Positions 26,929 through 35,793 of a DNA stretch of 64,000 nucleotides are shown here, in pieces. The notes beneath the pieces were generated by a model. The model saw only the letters and a program-made list of their open reading frames with translations. It made no database searches and was not told where the DNA came from. Source of the DNA: JACVRX01 sp963831385 (GTDB lineage Bacteria > Actinomycetota > Actinomycetes > Jiangellales > Jiangellaceae); contig CAWHPW010000010.1 in assembly GCA_963831385.1 (NCBI GenBank), positions 62,001-126,000 on the forward strand, written 5' to 3'. How positions within the stretch are numbered: position 1 is the first letter of the stretch; every line of letters begins with the position of its first letter. A program made the position numbers and the translations under genes.

Positions 26929-27702
26929 GTGTTCGTCAGGCTCGAGGTCGATCAAGCAGTGGGGACGATCCGGCTGGATCGGCCTCCGATGAATGCGTTG
27001 AACGCAGAGGTCCAGGCCGAGTTGAAGGCCGCAGCGGACGAGGCGGCCGAACGCAAGGACGTGCGGGCTGTTGTCGTGTACGGCGGCGAGAAGGTGTTCG
27101 CTGCGGGAGCGGACATCAAGGAGATGGCCGAGCTCACCTACGCGGACATGGTCGACCGCTCCGTGCCATTGCAGGCCGCCTTCGCCGCGGTGGCCCGCAT
27201 CCCGAAGCCGACGGTGGCTGCTGTGACGGGCTTCGCCCTCGGTGGCGGCTGCGAGCTGGCGCTAGCGTGCGACACTCGCATCGCCGCTGAGGATGCCAAG
27301 CTCGGTCAGCCGGAGATCCAGCTCGGGATCATTCCCGGCGCCGGTGGAACTCAGCGATTGTCCCGGCTGGTCGGGCCGGCCAAAGCCAAGGAGCTGATCT
27401 ACACCGGTCGGTTCGTGCGGGCGGACGAGGCGCTGCAGATCGGTCTGGTCGACCAGGTGGTTCCTGCCACCGAGGTGTACTCGGCCGCGACGACCTGGGC
27501 GGCCCGGTTCGCGGACGGTCCCGCCTACGCCCTGCGCGCTGCCAAGGAGGCGATCGATCGCGGTCTGGAGACCGACATCGACACCGGGCTGGAGATCGAG
27601 CGGCAGTATTTCGTCGGTCTGTTCGCGACCGAGGATCGAACCATCGGGATGCGGTCGTTCGTCGAGGACGGGCCGGGGAAAGCCCGCTTTGTCGGACGCT
27701 GA
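26929..27702 (+). CDS. Enoyl-CoA hydratase/isomerase (crotonase) family protein
   Basis: Hydrates 2-enoyl-CoA in beta-oxidation. 257 aa from GTG 26929. The oxyanion-hole motif AAGADIKEM, the first catalytic Glu in LGGGCELALACD and the second in LGQPEIQLGIIPGAGGTQRL are both kept, so true hydratase activity is expected. The leaderless promoter supports this start over GTG 26902. Electron-transfer flavoprotein genes follow, consistent with fatty-acid oxidation feeding the ETF. Confidence 0.93.
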   Translation: MFVRLEVDQAVGTIRLDRPPMNALNAEVQAELKAAADEAAERKDVRAVVVYGGEKVFAAGADIKEMAELTYADMVDRSVPLQAAFAAVARIPKPTVAAVTGFALGGGCELALACDTRIAAEDAKLGQPEIQLGIIPGAGGTQRLSRLVGPAKAKELIYTGRFVRADEALQIGLVDQVVPATEVYSAATTWAARFADGPAYALRAAKEAIDRGLETDIDTGLEIERQYFVGLFATEDRTIGMRSFVEDGPGKARFVGR

Positions 27703-27713
27703 GCCGTCTCGTT

Positions 27714-27719
27714 TAGGCT
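27714..27719 (+). promoter_or_regulatory. -10 element for etfB
   Basis: TAGGCT in GTTTAGGCT, 10 nt before ATG 27730. This predicts a very short or absent 5' untranslated region for etfBA. Confidence 0.5.
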
Positions 27720-27729
27720 GGCTGCTGTC

Positions 27730-28512
27730 ATGAAGATCGCTGTTCTGGTGAAACACGTACCCGACGCCACCGCAGACCGGACCTTTTCCGAGACCGACCA
27801 CACCACCGACCGAGTGGGTGTCGACGGCCTGCTCTCGGAACTCGACGAGTACGCCGTCGAAGAGGCGCTCAAGATCGCCGAATCTGCCGACGGCGAAGTA
27901 GTAGTCATCACGATGGGCCCGGAGCAGGCCGCCGACGCGCTGCGGAAGGGCCTGCAGATGGGAGCCACCTCGGCGGTCCACGTCGTGGACGACGCGTTGC
28001 ACGGCTCCGACGCCATCGCAACGTCACTGGTGCTGGCGAGAGCGCTGGAGAAGATCGGCAACCTGGACCTGGTGCTGACCGGCATGGCGTCGACAGACGG
28101 CAGCATGAGTGTGGTCCCCGCCATGATCGCCGAGCGGCTGAGCCTGCCGCACGTCGGCTTCGCGGGGGAACTGACCGTCTCCGGTGGCACGGTCACCGGC
28201 CGGCGGGACGGCGACGTTGCGTCGGAGACGGTCGAGGCGCAGCTGCCGGCGGTGGTGTCGGTGACCGACCAGATCAACGAACCGCGATACCCCTCGTTCA
28301 AGGGGATCATGGCCGCGAAGAAGAAGCCGTTCGAGTCCTGGTCACTGGCCGATCTCGACGTGGACGCCGGTGATGTCGGCCTGAGTGCCGCGTGGTCGGC
28401 GGTCGAGGACGTCGCGAAACGCCCGCCGCGGACTGCCGGCCAGGTCGTCACCGATGATGGCGACGGCGGTCGTCGGCTAGCCGAGTTCCTGGCCGCGCAG
28501 AAGTTCGTCTGA
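27730..28512 (+). CDS. etfB: Electron transfer flavoprotein beta subunit
   Basis: Beta subunit (260 aa) of the FAD/AMP heterodimer that carries electrons from acyl-CoA dehydrogenases to the respiratory chain. MKIAVLVKHVPDATADR and the signature VSVTDQINEPRYPSFKGIMAAKKKP are typical. Known in mycobacteria as fixA. etfA follows after 22 nt, then the cysteine desulfurase, in the conserved actinobacterial order. Confidence 0.96.
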   Translation: MKIAVLVKHVPDATADRTFSETDHTTDRVGVDGLLSELDEYAVEEALKIAESADGEVVVITMGPEQAADALRKGLQMGATSAVHVVDDALHGSDAIATSLVLARALEKIGNLDLVLTGMASTDGSMSVVPAMIAERLSLPHVGFAGELTVSGGTVTGRRDGDVASETVEAQLPAVVSVTDQINEPRYPSFKGIMAAKKKPFESWSLADLDVDAGDVGLSAAWSAVEDVAKRPPRTAGQVVTDDGDGGRRLAEFLAAQKFV

Positions 28513-28534
28513 CCGGGTCGGGAGGCTCGTTCTC

Positions 28535-29482
28535 ATGGCTGAGGTATTGGTCCTGGTCGATCACGTCGAGGGCACGGTTCGCAAGACGACCATGGAGCTG
28601 TTGACGATCGCGCGGCGCATCGGCGAACCAGCAGCGGTCTTCATCGGCTCCGGCTACGACGCGGCCAAAGAGATCCTCGGCCAGCATGGTGCTGCGAAGG
28701 TCTACGTCGCCGACGCGCCCGAGCTCGAGGAGTTCCTGGTAAGCCCCAAGGCTGAGGCGGTCGCCCAGATAGCTGCGGTCTCGAAGCCGGACGCGATTCT
28801 CATCACGTCGAACCCCGAGGGCAAGGAGATTGCGGCGCGGTTGGCCATCAAGCTGGGCTCGGGCGTCATCACCGACGCCACCGATGTCGCGGCCGACCTC
28901 ACCACGAGGCAGTCGGTATTCGCCGGAAGCTACACCGTGACCGCCAAGGTCACTCGCGGCGTTCCGGTCATCACGGTCAAGCCCAACGCGGTCACGCCCG
29001 AGCCGGCTCCCACGACTCCGGTGGAGGAGAAGGTCGAAGTGGTCGTGTCGGAAGCGGCCAAGGCGGCGCGGATCGTCGACCGGCAGCCGCGGGCGGCCAC
29101 CGGCCGGCCCGAGCTCGCCGAAGCGGCGATCGTGGTGTCCGGCGGGCGCGGCACGGCCGGGGACTTCGGCCCGGTCGAGGCGCTGGCCGATGCGCTGGGG
29201 GCGGCCGTCGGAGCATCCCGGGCCGCCGTTGACTCGGGCTGGTACCCGCACGCCTACCAGATCGGCCAGACCGGCAAGACCGTGTCTCCACAGCTCTACA
29301 TCGCTGCGGGCATTTCCGGCGCGATCCAGCACAAGGCCGGGATGCAGACCTCGAAGACGGTCGTCGTCGTCAACAAGGACGGCGAAGCGCCGATCTTCGC
29401 AATGGCCGACTTCGGCGTGGTGGGTGACCTGCACACCGTGCTGCCGCAGGCCGTGGAGGAGATCGAGAAGCGGAAAGGCTGA
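28535..29482 (+). CDS. etfA: Electron transfer flavoprotein alpha subunit
   Basis: Alpha subunit of 315 aa, binding FAD through its C-terminal domain: SGGRGTAGDFGPVEALADALGAAVGASRAAVDSGW, then QIGQTGKTVSPQLYIAAGISGAIQHKAGM and the closing FGVVGDLHTVLPQAVEEI. GGGAGG upstream of ATG 28535 serves as ribosome-binding site. The mycobacterial name is fixB. Confidence 0.96.
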   Translation: MAEVLVLVDHVEGTVRKTTMELLTIARRIGEPAAVFIGSGYDAAKEILGQHGAAKVYVADAPELEEFLVSPKAEAVAQIAAVSKPDAILITSNPEGKEIAARLAIKLGSGVITDATDVAADLTTRQSVFAGSYTVTAKVTRGVPVITVKPNAVTPEPAPTTPVEEKVEVVVSEAAKAARIVDRQPRAATGRPELAEAAIVVSGGRGTAGDFGPVEALADALGAAVGASRAAVDSGWYPHAYQIGQTGKTVSPQLYIAAGISGAIQHKAGMQTSKTVVVVNKDGEAPIFAMADFGVVGDLHTVLPQAVEEIEKRKG

Positions 29483-29486
29483 GGGC

Positions 29487-30674
29487 GTGGGTGTGTATCT
29501 CGACCACGCCGCGACGACCCCGGTCCGGCCCGAGGTCGTAGCGGTCGTGGCCGACCAGCTGGGGATGTTGGGCAACCCGTCGTCGCTGCACGCATCCGGC
29601 CGAGCCGCGCGCAAGTCGGTGGAAGAGTCGCGGGAGCGGATCGCCGCAGCGCTGGGTGCCCGACCGGCAGAGGTCGTGTTCACCTCAGGTGGTACCGAGG
29701 CCGACAACCTGGCGGTCAAGGGCATGTTCTGGGCCCGGCGCGCCGCCGACCCCGGCAGGGTGCGCATCATCGCTTCGGCCGTCGAACACGACGCCGTGCT
29801 CGAGGCCGTCCAGTGGCTGGCGGACGTCGAGGGCGCAACCGTCGAGTGGTTACGGGTAGACGGCCACGGCCGGGTTGATGTCGGCGCACTGCGGGCGGCG
29901 CTGGCCCATGACGCGGCCTCCATCGCACTCGTCACCGTGATGTGGGCGAACAACGAGGTCGGGACTCTCCAGCCGGTGCACGAGGTGGTCGCCACCGCGC
30001 GCCCGTACGGCGTTCCGGTGCACTCCGACGCAGTCCAGGCGGTGGGGCAGGTCCCTGTCGATTTCGCCGCCAGTGGGCTGGCCGCGATGTCGGTCTCCGG
30101 CCACAAGGTCGGCGGTCCGATGGGAGTGGGTGCGCTGCTGGTGCGGCCGGAGGTCGACCTCGTACCGGTCTTGCATGGCGGCGGGCAGGAGCGCGACGTG
30201 CGGTCCGGGACCGTCGACGTTGCCGGTGCGGCAGGCTTCGCGGAAGCCGTTGTCACCGCCACGGATTCCCAGCCCGGTGAAGCGCGACGGCTCGCGGCAG
30301 CGCGCGCTGACCTCGTCGATGCTGTTCTCGGCGCAGTGCCCGACGCGGTGCTCAACGGTCATCCCGCGCCCGCAGGGCGGCTGCCCGGCAATGCCCACTT
30401 CTCCTTCCCTGGCTGTGCGGGCGATGCGCTGTTGCTTCTCCTGGACGGCGCGGGAATCGAGTGCTCGACGGGGAGCGCGTGTTCTGCCGGCGTCTCTGCG
30501 CCGTCGCATGTGCTGACCGCCATGGGCGTCTCGGCAGAACTGGCTCGTGGATCGTTGCGCTTCACGCTCGGCCGTACCTCGACGGCAGCCGACATCGCGG
30601 CGCTTGCCGCGGTGATCGGGCCCGTTGTCGAGCGTGCGCGGGCCGCCAGCGCGGCCGACCGGCGAAGGGACTGA
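29487..30674 (+). CDS. Cysteine desulfurase (NifS/IscS-like)
   Basis: PLP enzyme of 395 aa that removes sulfur from cysteine as enzyme persulfide. N-terminus VYLDHAATTPVRPEV, PLP lysine in MSVSGHKVGGPMGVG and the sulfur-accepting Cys in ECSTGSACSAG. GTG 29487 follows the etfA stop by 4 nt with GAGGG between. mnmA starts 3 nt after its stop, so the desulfurase most likely supplies sulfur for tRNA 2-thiouridine as well as other thio-cofactors. Confidence 0.95.
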   Translation: MGVYLDHAATTPVRPEVVAVVADQLGMLGNPSSLHASGRAARKSVEESRERIAAALGARPAEVVFTSGGTEADNLAVKGMFWARRAADPGRVRIIASAVEHDAVLEAVQWLADVEGATVEWLRVDGHGRVDVGALRAALAHDAASIALVTVMWANNEVGTLQPVHEVVATARPYGVPVHSDAVQAVGQVPVDFAASGLAAMSVSGHKVGGPMGVGALLVRPEVDLVPVLHGGGQERDVRSGTVDVAGAAGFAEAVVTATDSQPGEARRLAAARADLVDAVLGAVPDAVLNGHPAPAGRLPGNAHFSFPGCAGDALLLLLDGAGIECSTGSACSAGVSAPSHVLTAMGVSAELARGSLRFTLGRTSTAADIAALAAVIGPVVERARAASAADRRRD

Positions 30675-30677
30675 CGG

Positions 30678-31796
30678 ATGCGAGTTCTTGCGGCCATGTC
30701 CGGCGGTGTCGACTCGGCGGTCGCGGCGGCCCGGTGTGTCGACGCCGGTCACGACGTCATCGGAGTACATCTGGCGCTGTCGGCCAACCCACGGTCCTTC
30801 CGTAGCGGTGCCCGCGGCTGCTGCACGCTGGAGGACGCCCGGGATGCCCGACGGGCCGCAGACGTCCTCGGCATCCCGTTCTATGTCTGGGACCTGGCCG
30901 AGCGTTTTCGCGCCGACGTGGTGGACGACTTCGTAGCCGAGTACGCCGCCGGGCGAACCCCTAACCCATGCCTGCGGTGCAACGAGAAGATCAAGTTCGC
31001 GGCGGTACTCGACCGAGCGTTGGCGCTCGGCTTCGACGCAGTGTGTACCGGGCACTACGCCAGATTGGTTGACGGCGCCGATGGGCGGGAGCTGCACCGC
31101 GCCGCCGACCCGGCCAAGGACCAGTCCTACGTCCTCGGTGTATTGACCGCGGCACAGCTGGCCCATGCGCTCTTTCCCCTCGGGGCGACACTCAAGGCCG
31201 ACGTTCGTCTCGAAGCATCCCGGCGCGGTCTGGCCGTCGCCGAAAAACCCGACAGCCACGACATCTGCTTCGTGGCCGACGGGGACACCGGGGCGTTCCT
31301 TCGCCGTGAGCTCGGGGACGCACCCGGCCAGATCGTCGAGCAGGACGGCGCTGTCGTCGGTGAGCACGACGGTGCCTACGCCTACACCGTCGGCCAGCGG
31401 CGCGGTCTGCGGATCGGCCGGCCCGCTTCGGACGGGAAGCCCCGGTACGTCCTCGATATCTCGCCCGTCGAGCGGCGAGTCACGGTAGGCCCGGCGGAGG
31501 CGCTCGCCGTCGACGAGATCGCCGGCATTCGGCCGCGTTGGTGCGGCGCTGTACCCGCGGGAGTGCTCGACTGCTTCGCCCAGTACCGCGCTCACGGCAC
31601 GCCGGTGCCAGCGGCTGCGACGGTCGACGGCGAGGTCGTCCTCGTCTCGTTCGGTTCTCCGCAGCGCGGGGTGGCGCCCGGACAGGCCGTCGTCTTGTAC
31701 GACGGCACCCGGGTCATCGGATCCGCCACCATTGACCGGACGATCGAGTCAGCTCCGCTCCACCGTCGCGCGTTCCAATCCGCGCACGGCGGCTAG
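30678..31796 (+). CDS. mnmA: tRNA-specific 2-thiouridylase MnmA
   Basis: Thiolates U34 of Glu, Gln and Lys tRNAs using ATP and persulfide. 372 aa. PP-loop AAMSGGVDSAVAA at the N-terminus, first catalytic Cys in TPNPCLRCNEKIKF and second in SHDICFVADGD; the C-terminal beta-barrel includes YTVGQRRGLRIG. Paired with the upstream cysteine desulfurase, as in mycobacteria. A 140-nt gap with no gene follows, containing the promoter of the next gene. Confidence 0.96.
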   Translation: MRVLAAMSGGVDSAVAAARCVDAGHDVIGVHLALSANPRSFRSGARGCCTLEDARDARRAADVLGIPFYVWDLAERFRADVVDDFVAEYAAGRTPNPCLRCNEKIKFAAVLDRALALGFDAVCTGHYARLVDGADGRELHRAADPAKDQSYVLGVLTAAQLAHALFPLGATLKADVRLEASRRGLAVAEKPDSHDICFVADGDTGAFLRRELGDAPGQIVEQDGAVVGEHDGAYAYTVGQRRGLRIGRPASDGKPRYVLDISPVERRVTVGPAEALAVDEIAGIRPRWCGAVPAGVLDCFAQYRAHGTPVPAAATVDGEVVLVSFGSPQRGVAPGQAVVLYDGTRVIGSATIDRTIESAPLHRRAFQSAHGG

Positions 31797-31923
31797 CCGC
31801 ATCGCCGCCGTACTGGCAAGCCAGTGGGCCGGCGTCGACGGATTTGTCATGGCATCGATGCGCCGGGTCTGGTCATCCGTACATCAAGATCAACTGCCGC
31901 CCACGGTGGATCAATTGCGACAG

Positions 31924-31929
31924 TAGGGT
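31924..31929 (+). promoter_or_regulatory. -10 element for leaderless MetE-like gene
   Basis: TAGGGT with a 7-nt spacer to GTG 31937. This rejects the longer frame starting at 31844, whose N-terminus has no family similarity. Confidence 0.5.
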
Positions 31930-31936
31930 CGAGGCC

Positions 31937-32947
31937 GTGGGGTTTCCGTGGGGCGTTGGTGAGGCCACCGGTGTCGGCTCCCTGCCCTACCAGGATCGGG
32001 ACGAAGCAGCCCGGGTGGTCATGGGCGAACTGCCCGACTTTCCGCACCTGTTCGAGCTGCCGGGACGCGGTGCCGGCTCGGACATGATCGGGCGGACGGC
32101 GGCACTGCTGGTCGACCTGCACGTAGACCTGCAACCCGCCGGTTGGCGGCTGGTGGACCGGCCCGGCCGGGACGAGCGGTCTGCGATGGCGGCATTACGC
32201 GCGGACCTCGACGCGCTCGAGGTAGCCGCATACGGCTACACAGGACCGTTGAAAGCGCAGATCACCGGCCCGTGGACGCTCGCGGCGGGGCTCGAGCGCA
32301 CTCGCGGTGGCCGGGTGCTCGTTGATCGAGGCGCCCGCCGCGACGTCGCACAGTCGCTCGCAGAAGGTCTTGCGCAACACATCGCCGAAGTCGCGCGGCG
32401 GGTTCCGGGTGCCGTCGTCGTCGTTCAAGTGGACGAGCCTGGTCTACCCGCGGTGCTGGCCGGGTCGCTGCCGACCGAGAGTGGCTTCGGCCGGCTTGGT
32501 GCGGTGCCGGCAACCGAGGCCGAGTCGGAGCTTGCGGCGGTGCTCGCCGAGGCGGGGGAGTGGCCGGTGGTGCACTGCTGCGCGGCGAATCCGCCGGTCG
32601 GATTGATTCACCGGTCCGGTGCGGCCGCCCTGTCCTGCGACGTCAATGTGCTCGACGAGCGATTCCTCGACGAGCTGTCGGCTGCGGTCGATGCCGGGTT
32701 GGCGCTGTGGCCGGGCGTCGTACCGACGCTCGCGCCGCAGGTGCCACCGTCGGACCAGGAACTCGTCGACCGGCTGCGGCGCCTGTTCGGCCGGCTCGAC
32801 CAGGATCCGGCGCGAATGGCCCCACGCAGCGTCGTTACGCCCGCCTGCGGCCTGGCCGGCGCCGACGACGGCTGGGCACGGGCCGCCTACTCCCTTGCCG
32901 TTCGCACGGGACGGGCGTTCGCGGATGCCGTCGGTGCCGATCGGTAG
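31937..32947 (+). CDS. Cobalamin-independent methionine synthase-like (MetE C-terminal/UROD fold) protein
   Basis: 336 aa covering only the catalytic half of MetE. The putative zinc ligands are kept: His-x-Cys in VVHCCAANPP and the late Cys in VTPACGLAG. The N-terminal folate-binding domain of full MetE is absent, so the methyl donor may differ. Its place just before ligA matches the conserved mycobacterial gene of unknown role. Function is therefore suggested at superfamily level only. Confidence 0.8.
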   Translation: MGFPWGVGEATGVGSLPYQDRDEAARVVMGELPDFPHLFELPGRGAGSDMIGRTAALLVDLHVDLQPAGWRLVDRPGRDERSAMAALRADLDALEVAAYGYTGPLKAQITGPWTLAAGLERTRGGRVLVDRGARRDVAQSLAEGLAQHIAEVARRVPGAVVVVQVDEPGLPAVLAGSLPTESGFGRLGAVPATEAESELAAVLAEAGEWPVVHCCAANPPVGLIHRSGAAALSCDVNVLDERFLDELSAAVDAGLALWPGVVPTLAPQVPPSDQELVDRLRRLFGRLDQDPARMAPRSVVTPACGLAGADDGWARAAYSLAVRTGRAFADAVGADR

Positions 32948-32950
32948 CGT
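32945..32950 (+). promoter_or_regulatory. -10 element for leaderless ligA
   Basis: TAGCGT overlaps the stop codon of the MetE-like gene (TAG) and is 7 nt from GTG 32958. Confidence 0.5.
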
Positions 32951-32957
32951 CGGATCC

Positions 32958-35075
32958 GTGACGACGACATCCTCGGAGCCGACCGACGCGGCAGATGTCC
33001 CGGCCGACGTCCGGGAGCGGCACGCGAGCCTGGCCGAAGAGATCGAGGCGCACCGGTACCGCTACTTCGTGCTCGATTCCCCCTCGATCGCCGATGGCGA
33101 GTTCGACGGGTTACTGCGCGAGCTGGAGCGGATCGAGGGCGCCTACCCGGCGTTGCGCACACCGGACTCGCCCACCCAGAAGGTCGGCTCGACCTATTCC
33201 ACGGACTTCACGCCGGTCGAGCACCCGTCCCGGATGGAAAGCCTGGACAACGCATTCACCGACGCCGACCTTGCGGCTTGGGCAGCGCGGCTCGAGCGGG
33301 TCGTCGGGGCGGGTGCCGAGTACCTGTGCGAGCCCAAGGTCGACGGGCTCGCGGTCAACCTGACCTACCAGGGCGGCCGACTGGTACGGGCGGCCACCAG
33401 GGGAGACGGTCGCACCGGCGAGGACGTCACGCCGAACGTGCGGACGATCACCGGTGTGCCCGACCGGCTGGTCGGCGATCACGTCCCTGACCTTCTCGAG
33501 GTCCGCGGCGAGGTCTATTTCCCGGTCGCGGGGTTCGAGGAGCTGAACGCCGCGCTCGGCGATGCCGGGAAGACCCCGTTCGCCAATCCCCGCAACGCCG
33601 CGGCCGGCTCGTTGCGGCAGAAGGATCCCCGCGTGTCGGCGTCCCGGCCGTTGCGGATGGTGTGCCACGGCGTCGGCCGCCGAACCGGTGTCGAGATCGC
33701 ACGGCAGTCCGCGGCCTACGAGTTACTTCGCGGCTGGAGGTTGCCGGTCAGTGACCGGGTGCGGGTCGTCCCTGACCTGACGGCGGTCGGGGAGTACATC
33801 GCCTACTACGGCGAACACCGGCACGACGTCGAACACGAGATCGACGGAGTCGTGGTCAAGGTCGACCAAGTCGAGCTACAGCGCCGCCTGGGGTCCACAT
33901 CCCGGGCGCCGCGCTGGGCGATCGCGTTCAAGTACCCACCGGAGGAGGTCACCACCAAGCTGCTCGACATCCGGGTCAACGTGGGGCGCACCGGCCGGGT
34001 CACGCCGTACGGGGTGATGGAGCCAGTGAAGGTCTCCGGGTCGACCGTCGAGCAGGCGACCCTGCACAACGCCCAGGAGGTCGTGCGCAAGGGTGTTCTG
34101 ATCGGCGACACTGTCGTGCTGCGCAAGGCGGGCGACGTCATCCCGGAGATCGTCGGGCCGGTCGCCGACCTGCGGGACGGCTCGGAGCGGCCGTTCGTGA
34201 TGCCGCAGACCTGCCCCGCTTGCGGCACGCCGCTGGCCCGGGAGAAGGAGGCCGACGCCGACATTCGCTGCCCGAACACCCGGTCTTGCCCGGCCCAACT
34301 GCGGGAGCGGTTGTTCCACCTGGCCGGGCGGGGAGCGTTCGACATCGAGGTGTTGGGGTGGGAGGCCGCGGCGGCGCTGCTCGACAGCAACATCGTGCGC
34401 GACGAAGGCGACGTGTTCTCCCTCGACGAGACCACCCTGCAGACGGTGCCGCTATTCGTTCGCCAGGACGGCGAGCTGACGGCCAACGCCGAGAAGCTTC
34501 TCGACAATCTCGTGGTCGCGAAGGACCGGCCGTTGTGGCGGGTCTTGGTGGCGCTGTCGATCCGACACGTCGGTCCTACCGCGGCCAGAGCCCTCGCTAC
34601 CCAGTTCGGTTCGCTGGAGGCGATCGAACAGGCGGCGAAGGGGGGTGCGGCCGGGGAGGCCCGGCTGGCTGCAGCCGACGGCGTCGGTCCCACGATTGCC
34701 GCGTCGTTGCGAGAGTGGTTCGCAGTCGACTGGCACCGTGATGTCGTGCGCAAGTGGAGAGCCGCCGGGGTTCGGATGGCCGACGAGCGGGACGCGTCCG
34801 TGCCGCGGACCCTGGAGGGCCTCAGCATCGTCGTGACCGGCTCGTTGTCCGGCTTCTCTCGGGACGAAGCGAAGGAAGCGATCATCCTCCGGGGCGGCAA
34901 GGCGTCGGGTTCGGTGTCGAAGAGCACCGCGTTCGTAGTCGTGGGCGACAACCCAGGGTCCAAGCACGACAAGGCGGTCTCGCTGAAGGTACCTGTGCTG
35001 GACGAGACGGCCTTCCGAGTTCTTCTCGACGACGGCCCCACGGCGGCGACCGAACTCGCCCAGCCAGGCGGATAA
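32958..35075 (+). CDS. ligA: NAD-dependent DNA ligase LigA
   Basis: Essential replicative ligase, 705 aa. In order: Ia domain (HRYRYFVLDSPSIADGEFDGLLREL), nucleotidyltransferase with the AMP-lysine in CEPKVDGLAVNL, OB fold (VNVGRTGRVTPYGVMEPV), four-Cys zinc finger (CPACGTPL and CPNTRSCPAQ), helix-hairpin-helix repeats and a C-terminal BRCT domain (LEGLSIVVTGSLSGFSRDEAKEAI). GTG 32958 is set by the leaderless promoter and by domain alignment; the frame is open further upstream without coding signs. Confidence 0.96.
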   Translation: MTTTSSEPTDAADVPADVRERHASLAEEIEAHRYRYFVLDSPSIADGEFDGLLRELERIEGAYPALRTPDSPTQKVGSTYSTDFTPVEHPSRMESLDNAFTDADLAAWAARLERVVGAGAEYLCEPKVDGLAVNLTYQGGRLVRAATRGDGRTGEDVTPNVRTITGVPDRLVGDHVPDLLEVRGEVYFPVAGFEELNAALGDAGKTPFANPRNAAAGSLRQKDPRVSASRPLRMVCHGVGRRTGVEIARQSAAYELLRGWRLPVSDRVRVVPDLTAVGEYIAYYGEHRHDVEHEIDGVVVKVDQVELQRRLGSTSRAPRWAIAFKYPPEEVTTKLLDIRVNVGRTGRVTPYGVMEPVKVSGSTVEQATLHNAQEVVRKGVLIGDTVVLRKAGDVIPEIVGPVADLRDGSERPFVMPQTCPACGTPLAREKEADADIRCPNTRSCPAQLRERLFHLAGRGAFDIEVLGWEAAAALLDSNIVRDEGDVFSLDETTLQTVPLFVRQDGELTANAEKLLDNLVVAKDRPLWRVLVALSIRHVGPTAARALATQFGSLEAIEQAAKGGAAGEARLAAADGVGPTIAASLREWFAVDWHRDVVRKWRAAGVRMADERDASVPRTLEGLSIVVTGSLSGFSRDEAKEAIILRGGKASGSVSKSTAFVVVGDNPGSKHDKAVSLKVPVLDETAFRVLLDDGPTAATELAQPGG

Positions 35076-35078
35076 CCT
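35073..35078 (+). promoter_or_regulatory. -10 element for leaderless DUF4190 gene
   Basis: TAACCT begins with the ligA TAA stop codon itself and is 7 nt from ATG 35086. Confidence 0.5.
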
Positions 35079-35085
35079 CACCGCC

Positions 35086-35781
35086 ATGTCCGACCCGTAC
35101 GCACACCCCGCAGCGCCGGAGCCAGAGTCCGGACAGCCAGCGCAGAGCTGGCCACCGCCGCCACCTGGTTACCAGCCGCCGCCAGAACAGCGGACCAACG
35201 GGTTCGCCATCGCATCCCTGGTCTTCGGCATCATCAGCGGCATTCTGCTCGCCGTGATCTTCGGGATCATCGCGCTGGTCCAGATCCCCAAGAAGAATCA
35301 AAAGGGCAAGGGCATGGCCGTCGCCGGCCTGGTCCTGGCCGGCCTTTGGACCTTGCTCTGGGTCGCGGTGATCATTGCGGTCGTGGTGACCAGCGCCGAC
35401 CGTGATTCCTCAGGAGAGATCACCGGGCCCGGTGAGGTGTCGGCATTCTCGCTGCAGGTGGGCGACTGCCTGAATGGCATCGAAGAGAGCGAGTCGATCA
35501 CCAGCCTGCCGGCCGTGCCCTGTGACCAACCGCACGAGGCCGAGGTCTTCGGGATGTTCGACCTGCCCGAAGGTGACTATCCCACCGAGGATGAGCTGGT
35601 GGCCCAAGCCGACGCAGGTTGTGCTAACCGGATGGCCATGTACGCGCCAGAGGCGATGAGCGACCCCACGATCGGGTTCTTCTACATCTACCCGCTCGAA
35701 CAGGCGTGGCCTGCGGACCGTGAGGTCGTCTGCCTGGCCATCTCGTCCGACGGGACGATGACCGGTTCACTCGTGGAATAG
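35086..35781 (+). CDS. DUF4190 membrane protein with septum-formation-like domain
   Basis: 231 aa. A Pro/Gln-rich cytoplasmic N-terminus (PPPPPGYQPPP) leads into a DUF4190 region with two transmembrane segments (about 44-68 and 78-104). The extracytoplasmic domain starts FSLQVGDCLNGI and has ITSLPAVPCDQPHEAEVFGMF, the pattern of the actinobacterial septum-formation family. Two Cys pairs could form disulfides outside the membrane. Precise function unknown. Confidence 0.78.
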   Translation: MSDPYAHPAAPEPESGQPAQSWPPPPPGYQPPPEQRTNGFAIASLVFGIISGILLAVIFGIIALVQIPKKNQKGKGMAVAGLVLAGLWTLLWVAVIIAVVVTSADRDSSGEITGPGEVSAFSLQVGDCLNGIEESESITSLPAVPCDQPHEAEVFGMFDLPEGDYPTEDELVAQADAGCANRMAMYAPEAMSDPTIGFFYIYPLEQAWPADREVVCLAISSDGTMTGSLVE

Positions 35782-35793
35782 CTCGGCAGCCGG

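Noticed and set aside
28448..30355. A 635-codon minus-strand frame opposite etfA and the cysteine desulfurase
   Set aside because: Composition is Ser/Thr/Arg-rich noise; both plus-strand genes are certain.
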